Below, in pieces: positions 1 through 5,901 of a stretch of DNA of 19,691 nucleotides. Numbering within the stretch: position 1 is the first letter of the stretch; every line of letters starts with the position of its first letter. A program made the position numbers and the translations under genes. The DNA is from Bacteroidales bacterium (lineage in GTDB: Bacteria; Bacteroidota; Bacteroidia; Bacteroidales; Muribaculaceae): positions 1-19,691 of the forward strand of contig SFLG01000030.1 in assembly GCA_004553485.1 (NCBI GenBank), written 5' to 3'. Under the pieces are notes generated by a model, which was given only the letters and a program-made list of their open reading frames with translations, was not told the DNA's origin and ran no database searches.

Positions 1-2
1 GC

Positions 3-89
3 CGCGAGCTGCAGGCCCAGATTGACGAGTTGATGGAGCTGCTCTACGGCTACCGCCACGGCTTTATCAAGGAGCGCAACGGCGTGTGA
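3..89 (+). CDS. 3' end of an unrecognised protein (partial)
   Basis: An open frame enters from the left edge and ends at a TGA at 87-89. Only 28 C-terminal residues are visible. They are rich in Glu, Leu and Arg and include the stretch LLYGYRHGFIKERN, which looks like the end of an amphipathic helix. I do not recognise the family from so short a tail. It is followed by about 180 bases with a promoter-like element, so it is probably the last gene of its transcript. The start lies outside the window. Confidence 0.55.
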   Translation, partial: RELQAQIDELMELLYGYRHGFIKERNGV

Positions 90-204
90 GGCTGAGGAGT
101 TATCAGAGTTATCAGAGGAATAAGAAAAGCTGGATGACTTTGGATGTTGGCTATGTCGCAATAATATTGAGGGCGTAGGCGATGCGGTTTTCAGAATTTA
201 TGTG

Positions 205-212
205 TACCTTTG
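205..212 (+). promoter_or_regulatory. Bacteroidota -7 promoter box upstream of the hydrolase operon
   Basis: The sequence TACCTTTG followed by CAG fits the Bacteroidota -7 consensus TAnnTTTG. It lies about 60 bases before the hydrolase ATG at 271. No good TTTG -33 box sits at the expected distance; the nearest T-rich run (188-191) is too close. It is the likely start of the transcript carrying the hydrolase, Mur ligase and ddl. Confidence 0.5.
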
Positions 213-270
213 CAGTTGTCGGTATGGGGACGCGACTAACGCGCCCCGATGTCGGTTGCACAAGATACAT

Positions 271-1034
271 ATGGACAAATATACAGACATTGACGGTATA
301 AAACTCCATTATCGCGAGGACGGTCCGGACGGTGCGCCGGCTCTTGTGGTGATGCACGGCTGGGGCTGCAACGCCGACACCGTGCGTAGCATCACCGCCG
401 TCGCCGCTTCCCCGGCTTTGGCCAGACGCCCGAGCCGCCGTCGGTATGGGGTGTGGAGGAGTATACCCGTTTCATCGAAAAATTCATAGACAGCCTGGGC
501 CTCAGCCGGGTAAGCCTGTTGGGGCACTCGTTCGGCGGCCGTGTGGGCATACTGTACTCGTCGCGCCACGACAATGTCGACAAGCTCATCCTGGTGGATG
601 CCGCGGGCATGAAGCCCCGTCGTCCCCTGAGCTACTATATCAAAGTATATACCTTCAAGCTCTCTAAGAAACTTGCCTATCTTTTCCTGCCCCGCGACAA
701 AGCCGAGGCATTGATAGAGAAGCGGCGCGGCAAAAGCGGCTCGGCCGACTACAACGCCGCCAGCCCGCGTATGCGCGCCATCCTCAGCAAGTGCGTCAAC
801 GAGGGCCTCGAGTCTGTCCTGCCCGGCATCAAGGCGCCGACACTGCTCATCTGGGGCGAGAACGATACCGCCACGCCCCTGCGCGACGCTAAATATATGG
901 AAAAGCATATCGCCGACGCCGGCCTGGTGTCGTTCCCCGGTGTGGGCCATTATTCATTCCTCGAAAATCCCGGCCAGTTTGCTGCCGTCCTTAACAGTTT
1001 CCTAAAGGCCAAGTGTGTCGGGAAAAATAACTAA
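271..1034 (+). pseudogene. alpha/beta hydrolase, disrupted by an internal deletion and frameshift
   Basis: The family is an alpha/beta-fold hydrolase that in Bacteroidota commonly precedes the membrane-linked Mur ligase; its substrate is not known to me. The first frame starts at ATG 271 (MDKYTDIDG) and carries the oxyanion-hole motif HGWG, but it loses homology near 405-413 and stops at 487-489. The second frame (position modulo 3 = 0) picks up as PGFGQTPEPPSVWGVEEY and runs to TAA at 1032-1034. It contains the nucleophile elbow GHSFGG, the acid-loop region WGENDTATP and the catalytic His in GVGHYSF. Between VAA and PGFG this family normally has about ten residues forming a strand. These are missing and the frame changes, which fits loss of about 30 bases rather than a single-base slip. 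All three catalytic motifs survive, split over two frames. It is either a recent pseudogene or an assembly error. The Mur ligase start follows 8 bases after its stop. Confidence 0.8.
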
Positions 1035-1042
1035 AAAACACG

Positions 1043-2626
1043 ATGATAGCATTTTACATAATCGGATTTGTACTGGCGCTGACCTCGGTGTATTTCGAGT
1101 TCAAACGCCAGCTGATGATGCTTCAGCAGAATTCGTACCGCAACGAGCGCTACCGCCGCTGGCTCTCCGAGTCGGCCGACAGCACCTCGGTTATGCGCCT
1201 CGTCACCGCAGCCGTGGCGATGGCCACGCTGTCCACCCTCAGCGTGCCTCTCGTGTCGGTGGGCCTGATTGCCATCGTCTCGATAGTCAATATCTTCAGC
1301 CTCGCGGGCCGCAAGTACAAGAAACCGCTGGCGATGACACGCCGCGCATGGCGCATAACGCTGACGCAGTGGCTGTTGCTCGTTTTAGTGTGCTGTGCCG
1401 TCGGCTTTGCTTGCCGTGGCATGGGTTACGGATACGAAAAAGTGTCGATAGCCGTACTGGTCGTCTTCTGCCTCTCGGCACAGTTTACCCAGTGCGCCAA
1501 CTGGTTGCTGAAACCCGTTGAGAAACATATCAATGACGGATTTTACAACCGTGCGCAGGAGACACTGCGCTCGATGCCCGGCCTGAAAATCGTCGGCATC
1601 ACCGGCAGCTACGGCAAAACCAGCACCAAGCACTACCTGCAGCGCATCCTCAGCGAGCAGTACAGCACCCTTATGACCCCCGGCAGCTACAACACAACCC
1701 TTGGCGTTGTGCGCACCGTCAACGAGCTGCTCAAGCCCTATCACGAGGTTTTCATCGTCGAAATGGGCGCCAAGCAGAAGGGTGACATCAAGGAAATCTG
1801 CGACCTCGTGCACCCCCGCATCGGCATCATCACCGCCGTTGGCCCGCAGCACCTCGAGACCTTCCACACCATCGAGGGCGTCCGCGACACCAAGTTCGAG
1901 CTTGCCGACGCACTGCCCGCCGACGGCCTCGCTGTCGTCAACAACGACTTCGAGCAGGCCGCCAACCGCAAGGTTGACAACACAAGGTGCCTAAGATACG
2001 GCATCGAAAACACCGCCGGCAGCCAGTATGTGGCCCGCGACATCGAATACGGCGAGGCCGCCACGGTCTTCACAGTCGAGGGCGGCGGCCGTGCCCTCAC
2101 CCTCACCACACAGCTGTTGGGCGAGTGCAACATCTCGAACCTCGTCGCCGCAATTGCCGTCGCCACCGAGCTGGGTGTCAGCGACGAGCGCATAGCCTAC
2201 GCCGTGAGCCGCATCGAGCCCGTCGAGCACCGCCTCAGCCGCCGTCGCCTCCCCAACGGGCTGACGATAATCGACGACGCCTTCAACAGCAATCCGTCCG
2301 GGTCGAAGATGGCCCTCGACGTGCTGTCGATGATGCAGCACGGCCATCGCTACGTCATCACCCCCGGCATGATCGAGCTGGGCGAACGACAGGAGGAGCT
2401 CAACCGCGAGCTGGGACGCCATGCCGCGCAAAGCTGCGACACGGCCATCGTCGTTAACGAGTACAACCGCGACGCCATCGTCGCCGGGCTCAAAGAGGGC
2501 GGTATGGCCGACGAGTGCATACTGACCATGCCCGACTTCAACTCGGCCTTCGCCTACGTCATGCAACATGCGAAGAGCGGCGACACCGTGCTGATCGAAA
2601 ACGATCTTCCCGACACCTTCAAGTGA
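1043..2626 (+). CDS. membrane-anchored Mur ligase family protein (MurF-like)
   Basis: 527 residues. The N-terminal third is membrane-embedded, with hydrophobic segments at about 1-19, 52-87, 104-125 and 133-156. A Mur ligase follows: the ATP-binding loop GITGSYGKTSTK (185-196), then TPGSYNTTLGV (212-222), EMGAKQKGDI (240-249) and VGPQHLETF (266-274), a central ATPase domain and a C-terminal ligase domain. MurF proper adds D-Ala-D-Ala to UDP-MurNAc-tripeptide and is soluble; this architecture with extra helices is a Bacteroidota relative often annotated as MurF. Its place directly before D-Ala-D-Ala ligase supports D-Ala-D-Ala as a substrate, but this is inference. It could be a second MurF or a ligase for a related, membrane-linked acceptor. 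The gap to the hydrolase is 8 bases and to ddl 39 bases, so co-transcription is likely. Confidence 0.87.
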   Translation: MIAFYIIGFVLALTSVYFEFKRQLMMLQQNSYRNERYRRWLSESADSTSVMRLVTAAVAMATLSTLSVPLVSVGLIAIVSIVNIFSLAGRKYKKPLAMTRRAWRITLTQWLLLVLVCCAVGFACRGMGYGYEKVSIAVLVVFCLSAQFTQCANWLLKPVEKHINDGFYNRAQETLRSMPGLKIVGITGSYGKTSTKHYLQRILSEQYSTLMTPGSYNTTLGVVRTVNELLKPYHEVFIVEMGAKQKGDIKEICDLVHPRIGIITAVGPQHLETFHTIEGVRDTKFELADALPADGLAVVNNDFEQAANRKVDNTRCLRYGIENTAGSQYVARDIEYGEAATVFTVEGGGRALTLTTQLLGECNISNLVAAIAVATELGVSDERIAYAVSRIEPVEHRLSRRRLPNGLTIIDDAFNSNPSGSKMALDVLSMMQHGHRYVITPGMIELGERQEELNRELGRHAAQSCDTAIVVNEYNRDAIVAGLKEGGMADECILTMPDFNSAFAYVMQHAKSGDTVLIENDLPDTFK

Positions 2627-2665
2627 CGGAACACCAAACAGATACGACAAACCAATCCATAAGAA

Positions 2666-3862
2666 ATGAAGACAAAAGTAGGAGTTTTTTTTGGCGGCCG
2701 CTCAACCGAGCATGAGATTTCGGTGATAAGTGCCAATCAGGCAATGGCAGCAATGAGCCGCGAGAAATATGACATCATACCCGTTTACATCACCAAAGAG
2801 GGCAAATGGTATACCGGCGATGCGCTGACCGACGTGGCCAACTTCCGCGACACCGCCGCGTTGCTGCAGAAATGCGAGCCGGTGTATATGCGTCCCATCT
2901 ATGGCGACTACAACCTCTACAGCATGAAGACGGCCGGTATCTTCCGCCACGCCCACAAGATTATCGCCACCCTTGATGTCGTTTTGCCCGTCCTTCACGG
3001 CTCGAACGGCGAGGACGGCACCTTCCAGGGCGTGATAGAGACTATCGGCATCCCCTTCGCCGGATGCGATGTGCTGTCCTCGGCAAACGGCATGGACAAG
3101 ATTACGATGAAGATGATCCTTGCCTCGGAAGACGTTCCCGTCGTCGACTACGTATGGTTTACCGACAAGGAGTGGTTCAGCCGCCACGACGCCCTTGTTG
3201 AAAAAATCGAGGCCAAACTCGGCTACCCCGTTATCGTCAAGCCCGCCAACCTAGGCTCGAGTGTGGGCATACACCGCGCCGACGACCGCAAGGCCCTCGA
3301 GGCCGCCGTCGCCGATGCCGAGAAATACACCTCGCGCATCATCGTCGAGCATCTCGTCGAAGACCTTTGCGAGATAAACTGCTCGGTACTCGGCAATTGC
3401 GACGACTACCGCATGTCGGTGCTCGAGGAGCCCATCAAGAGCGGCGAAATCCTGAGCTACGAGGACAAGTACATGGGCGGCACAAAGACCGAGCGCGGCA
3501 TGCAGGCGTCCAAAAAACGCATCCCCGCCGACCTGCCCGCCGACATGACCGAGCGCATAAAGTTCCTCGCCGGCGAGACCTTCCGCGTGCTCAGCTGCCA
3601 CGGTGTCAGCCGCGTTGACTTCATCGTCGATCGCAAGGACAATTCGGTATATGTCAACGAAATCAACACCATCCCAGGCTCGCTGTCCTTCTATCTGTGG
3701 GAGGCCACCGGCCTTGCCTTCGATGCCCTAATGGACGAGCTTGTTCGCCTTGCCTTCAAGCGCAAGGAAGAGCAGTCGCGCAAAATCGTCTCGTACTCGG
3801 CCAACATCTTCGCCATGGGCGGCGGAGTAAAAGGCGCCAAAGGTGCCAAAGGTGTAAAGTAA
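2666..3862 (+). CDS. ddl: D-alanine--D-alanine ligase
   Basis: Joins two D-alanines using ATP in the cytoplasm to make the dipeptide end of the peptidoglycan stem. 398 residues, an ATP-grasp enzyme. Visible motifs are FFGGRSTEHEIS (8-19), HGSNGEDGTFQG (111-122), KPANLGSSVGI (192-202), VDFIVD (317-322) and NEINTIPGSL (331-340), whose Asn and Glu bind magnesium. E. coli Ddl enzymes are 306-364 residues, so this is a long member. Much of the extra length lies in the segment around 45-95 and in a C-terminal tail that ends in a Gly-Ala-Lys repeat (GVKGAKGAKGVK). The tail comes from a 9-base tandem repeat at 3830-3856. The start at 2666 gives the conserved MKTKVGVFFGG N-terminus. It is the last gene before a terminator at 3890-3947. 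Confidence 0.95.
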   Translation: MKTKVGVFFGGRSTEHEISVISANQAMAAMSREKYDIIPVYITKEGKWYTGDALTDVANFRDTAALLQKCEPVYMRPIYGDYNLYSMKTAGIFRHAHKIIATLDVVLPVLHGSNGEDGTFQGVIETIGIPFAGCDVLSSANGMDKITMKMILASEDVPVVDYVWFTDKEWFSRHDALVEKIEAKLGYPVIVKPANLGSSVGIHRADDRKALEAAVADAEKYTSRIIVEHLVEDLCEINCSVLGNCDDYRMSVLEEPIKSGEILSYEDKYMGGTKTERGMQASKKRIPADLPADMTERIKFLAGETFRVLSCHGVSRVDFIVDRKDNSVYVNEINTIPGSLSFYLWEATGLAFDALMDELVRLAFKRKEEQSRKIVSYSANIFAMGGGVKGAKGAKGVK

Positions 3863-3889
3863 GCAGACGCGCGTAAAAGCCAGTGCATA

Positions 3890-3947
3890 TAAAAGCCTAC
3901 GGGCTCCCGCGATGCCGTAAAGCATTGGGGAGCCCGTCGGGCTTTTT
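3890..3947. terminator. bidirectional rho-independent terminator between ddl and the DUF3127 gene
   Basis: A perfect 10-base stem, ACGGGCTCCC (3899-3908) with GGGAGCCCGT (3928-3937), is extended by AAAAGCC (3891-3897) pairing with GGCTTTT (3940-3946), and has a short inner ATGC/GCAT pairing. It has A-rich and T-rich edges, so it can end both convergent genes. Confidence 0.85.
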
Positions 3948-3968
3948 GGGTCTGTCCTTACCGAGACA

Positions 3969-4373
3969 TCAGAAGGGGAGGTCGTCCTCGCTGTTGGCAG
4001 CGGCGGGAGCGGCAGGGGGAGGAGGCACGGGAGCGCCTTCGCCGTAGGTCTGGGGCTGGCTGTAAGCCTGCTGCGGTGCGGGAGCGGCAGGCTGTGCTGC
4101 GGCTAGCTCGATGCGCCATGCCATTGCGTCGGTGTACCAGCGGCCGTTGTACTCGCGGCTTTCAAGGTCGAACGAAACGCGCACGGTGTCGCCTAATTTT
4201 ACGGCGGCCTCGGTTGCGGCAACACGGTCCGAGCCAAAGACTGTCAGAGCAACCTTCTTGGGGTAGCTCTCCTGAGTCTCAACAATATACATACGCTTCT
4301 TCCAGGGATTTCCTGAGCGCGAAGTGCCCTCCTGGATGGGGCATTCCTCAATGATTTTTCCGATTAATTCCAT
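3969..4373 (-). CDS. DUF3127 domain protein, SSB-like
   Basis: 134 residues starting at MELIGKIIEE. The N-terminal 90 residues match the DUF3127 family of Bacteroidota: NPWKKRMYIVETQ, then YPKKVALTVFG, and the strongly conserved SFDLESREYNGRWYTD. The fold is thought to be a small OB-like beta barrel. Residues 91-128 are an Ala/Pro/Gln-rich flexible linker, and the last residues are EDDLPF. That layout (OB fold, low-complexity linker, acidic tip ending in Pro-Phe) is that of bacterial single-stranded DNA-binding protein, so a nucleic-acid role is a reasonable inference, but no biochemical role is known to me. An upstream ATG at 4406 would add 11 residues unlike the family start; I prefer 4373. 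It is transcribed alone, convergent with ddl and divergent from guaD. Confidence 0.85.
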   Translation of the reverse strand: MELIGKIIEECPIQEGTSRSGNPWKKRMYIVETQESYPKKVALTVFGSDRVAATEAAVKLGDTVRVSFDLESREYNGRWYTDAMAWRIELAAAQPAAPAPQQAYSQPQTYGEGAPVPPPPAAPAAANSEDDLPF

Positions 4374-4443
4374 TTGATTTATTTCGGGATGTGAATAATA
4401 TTGCAAGATTTCTCGACGCCGCCTTTGTCGGGCGTGCTGACTG

Positions 4444-4467
4444 CAAATTTACAAACAATTTTGTAAA
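4444..4467 (-). promoter_or_regulatory. -7 promoter box and overlapping inverted repeat upstream of the DUF3127 gene
   Basis: On the minus strand TAAATTTG (4451-4444) followed by CAG matches the -7 consensus TAnnTTTG, about 70 bases before the DUF3127 ATG. It overlaps an inverted repeat, TTTACAAA (4448-4455) and TTTGTAAA (4460-4467) with a 4-base spacer, which could be a repressor site. No clear -33 TTTG at 20 bases. Confidence 0.5.
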
Positions 4468-4625
4468 AACGCCACACCGACGGCAAATTTTAGTGTTGCA
4501 AATTTTGGGGCGATGTTTACTGCGGTGTTTACCGGGCGTTTGCCGGCGTTTGCTTGTTGAGCCTGTTGTCCTTATCGCATTGGCGCTTGCAATGCAAGAA
4601 TATTTGTCACGCGGGGGGCTCGAAA

Positions 4626-4657
4626 TTTGGAATTTAGAGCGAAAATTCTTAATTTTG
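4626..4657 (+). promoter_or_regulatory. guaD promoter, full Bacteroidota consensus
   Basis: TTTG at 4626-4629, a 20-base spacer, then TAATTTTG at 4650-4657, an exact match to TAnnTTTG. The predicted start site near 4664 gives a leader of about 60 bases before the ATG at 4726. Confidence 0.65.
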
Positions 4658-4725
4658 GGCATGGTATTCAGGGCGCCCCTTACCCGGCGCCATCAACTAA
4701 CTAACATTATAATGCTGAATTGACC

Positions 4726-5193
4726 ATGACTAAAGATGAACTTATGCGCGAGGCCCTGCGCCTCTCCGAAGAGAATGTACAAAACGGCGGCGGACCTTTC
4801 GGCGCGGTGATTGCCCGCGACGGCGAAATTGTCGCCACCGGTGTCAACCGCGTCACAGCCAACTGCGACCCCACGGCCCACGCTGAGGTGAGCGCCATCC
4901 GTGCCGCCTGTTCCAAACTCAAGACTTTCGACCTGTCCGGATGCGAGATTTTCTCGTCGTGCGAGCCCTGCCCCATGTGCCTGAGTGCGATATACTGGGC
5001 CCATCTTGACAAACTATACTACGGCAACAACAAAACCGACGCCAAGAACATTGGCTTTGATGACTCGTTCATCTACGACGAGCTGGAGCTTCCTCGCGAA
5101 AAGCGCAAGGTGCACAGCGAGATCCTCCTGCCCCACGAGGCCTTCCGCGCCTTCCAGATGTGGATGGACAAGGAAGACAAAATAGAATACTGA
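4726..5193 (+). CDS. guaD: guanine deaminase, cytidine-deaminase-fold type
   Basis: Probably converts guanine to xanthine and ammonia in the cytoplasm (purine salvage). 155 residues. The zinc site is visible as PTAHAEVSAIR (His52, and Glu54 as proton shuttle) and SSCEPCPMCLSAIYWA (Cys82, Cys85). The conserved GGGPFGAVI (21-29), NRVTANCDPTAHAE and the downstream GFDDSFIYDEL fit the Bacillus subtilis GuaD branch better than tRNA adenosine deaminase TadA, which lacks the FDDSFIY segment and has a different C-terminus. The ATG at 4726 gives the family N-terminus; a TTG at 4720 in the same frame is less likely. It has its own promoter and appears monocistronic. No terminator sits immediately after the stop; the nearest strong one is at 5370-5399. 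Confidence 0.9.
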   Translation: MTKDELMREALRLSEENVQNGGGPFGAVIARDGEIVATGVNRVTANCDPTAHAEVSAIRAACSKLKTFDLSGCEIFSSCEPCPMCLSAIYWAHLDKLYYGNNKTDAKNIGFDDSFIYDELELPREKRKVHSEILLPHEAFRAFQMWMDKEDKIEY

Positions 5194-5369
5194 CGCCTGT
5201 TCCCGGCCGATTTCCGACCGACAATGCCCCGCTGTCCGACAGGATGCACAAGCCGTGCGTCCCGGTAGGCCATAATATCTGCATCGGGCCGTCTTTAGTC
5301 CAAACCGTACGGCAGTTGTAGAGCGGCGGCTTCCCCACCAGATTTTACTGTAAAACGTTATTATAAATG
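5194..5369. other. intergenic stretch after guaD, no supported gene
   Basis: GC-rich and able to form small hairpins (for example CTGTC-C-GACAG, and GCAC/GTGC around AAGCC). A minus-strand frame starting with GTG at 5338 runs through it into guaD. It reads fairly protein-like (KDGPMQILWPTGTHG) but has no recognisable family, no ATG start and overlaps guaD, so I do not call it a gene. It may be an untranslated region or a repeat remnant. Confidence 0.4.
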
Positions 5370-5399
5370 CAAAAACGCCCCCGAAAGGGGGCGTTTTTG
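5370..5399. terminator. strong bidirectional hairpin terminator
   Basis: A perfect 13-base stem, CAAAAACGCCCCC (5370-5382) and GGGGGCGTTTTTG (5387-5399), closed by a GAAA tetraloop. The edge is A-rich on one side and T-rich on the other, so it can act in both directions: for guaD from the left and for the structured element at 5407-5601 if that is transcribed leftwards. Confidence 0.92.
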
Positions 5400-5406
5400 T
5401 GTAGGC

Positions 5407-5601
5407 GCCACACTGAAGGATGCGATGAAACTCCGATATGACAGGATTTGAGTGCCGCTGTCCTTTGTAATCCCCTTGTCGCTCCTCGTGAACGTGGAAT
5501 GAACCGGATAAAATCCGGTTGAGGCCCGCCATTGGGCAGCAAAGCTTGTCTCGGTAGTTCGTTGTAAAATTGACGAGTTTCCCAATCTACTTCAGTGTGG
5601 C
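5407..5601 (-). ncRNA. candidate structured noncoding RNA, about 195 bases (6S-like shape)
   Basis: The ends are perfect 12-base inverted repeats, GCCACACTGAAG (5407-5418) and CTTCAGTGTGGC (5590-5601). Nested inside are GAT/ATC, then GAAACTC (5427-5433) with GAGTTTC (5575-5581), an open region with a local GACAG/CTGTC hairpin on one side, CTTTG/CAAAG (5463-5467, 5540-5544), CCTC/GAGG (5484-5487, 5521-5524) and an apical hairpin AACCGGAT/ATCCGGTT (5502-5509, 5513-5520). A long closed stem, a central bubble and a terminal arm in about 190 bases is the shape of 6S RNA, which binds RNA polymerase. Minus orientation is preferred: the terminator at 5370-5399 then lies just downstream and a -7 box (5671-5664) upstream. 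It could also be a dispersed palindromic repeat or a MITE-like element; I saw no target duplication. The RNA family is inference. Confidence 0.5.
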
Positions 5602-5663
5602 AATAAGTTTATGTGGGCGGGCTCTGTTGGCCCGGTCAACGACTCTTCGTTTGTATTATAACG

Positions 5664-5695
5664 CAAAATTACGGTTTTGGGTTTGATTTGGCAAG
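5664..5695 (-). promoter_or_regulatory. possible minus-strand promoter for the structured element
   Basis: On the minus strand TAATTTTG (5671-5664) matches the -7 consensus, with CTTG (5695-5692) in place of TTTG after a 20-base spacer. It would start RNA near 5657 and run toward the structured element and its terminator. The start is 55-60 bases upstream of the closing stem, so a leader or processing would be needed. Confidence 0.4.
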
Positions 5696-5777
5696 CCCTC
5701 GCCGCAATATTTTTTTTTCTCGCGCGCGTACATATAAAAAGAGGGGAGCGGCTGTTATTTTTTTTGTAAAAAATTTG

Positions 5778-5785
5778 TACATTTG
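5778..5785 (+). promoter_or_regulatory. dnaN -7 promoter box
   Basis: TACATTTG matches TAnnTTTG within an AT-rich block. A T-run lies upstream but no clean TTTG at 19-21 bases. A start near 5792 gives a leader of about 110 bases to the dnaN ATG at 5902. Confidence 0.5.
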
Positions 5786-5901
5786 TAAGATGATTGGGCA
5801 TACGCACTCCGCCGGCAGCGGAGGCGCCCGGGCCCGGGCCGCGGCGGGCAGTCTACCGTCGGCGGCGACAGACAGAATAACAACACAAAAACATATAACA
5901 G

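Larger units (their letters stand above)
4374..4725. other. shared divergent intergenic region, DUF3127 gene / guaD
   Basis: About 350 bases, distinctly AT-rich compared with the neighbouring genes, with no credible gene. It holds the minus-strand promoter (4444-4467), the plus-strand guaD promoter (4626-4657) and three copies of GCAAATTT at 4443-4450, 4483-4490 and 4498-4505. Confidence 0.6.
5602..5901. other. AT-rich intergenic region and dnaN leader
   Basis: No gene is supported. The first part is AT-rich with long T and A runs (for example 5708-5716). The part after 5790 is a GC-rich leader of about 110 bases before dnaN, with a perfect 14-base palindrome GCCCGGGCCCGGGC at 5826-5839. Confidence 0.5.

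Noticed and set aside
309..950. Minus-strand open frame of 213 codons over the disrupted hydrolase
   Set aside because: The plus strand carries real hydrolase motifs in two frames; the antisense product resembles nothing.
5014..5532. Minus-strand frame of 172 codons spanning guaD and the terminator region
   Set aside because: It crosses a perfect hairpin terminator, overlaps guaD and has no recognisable domain; the part over 5407-5532 is better explained as a structured element.
5407..5601. Insertion sequence or MITE
   Set aside because: There are terminal inverted repeats, but no transposase and no visible target duplication; nested inner pairing fits RNA better. Not excluded, so kept as an alternative.
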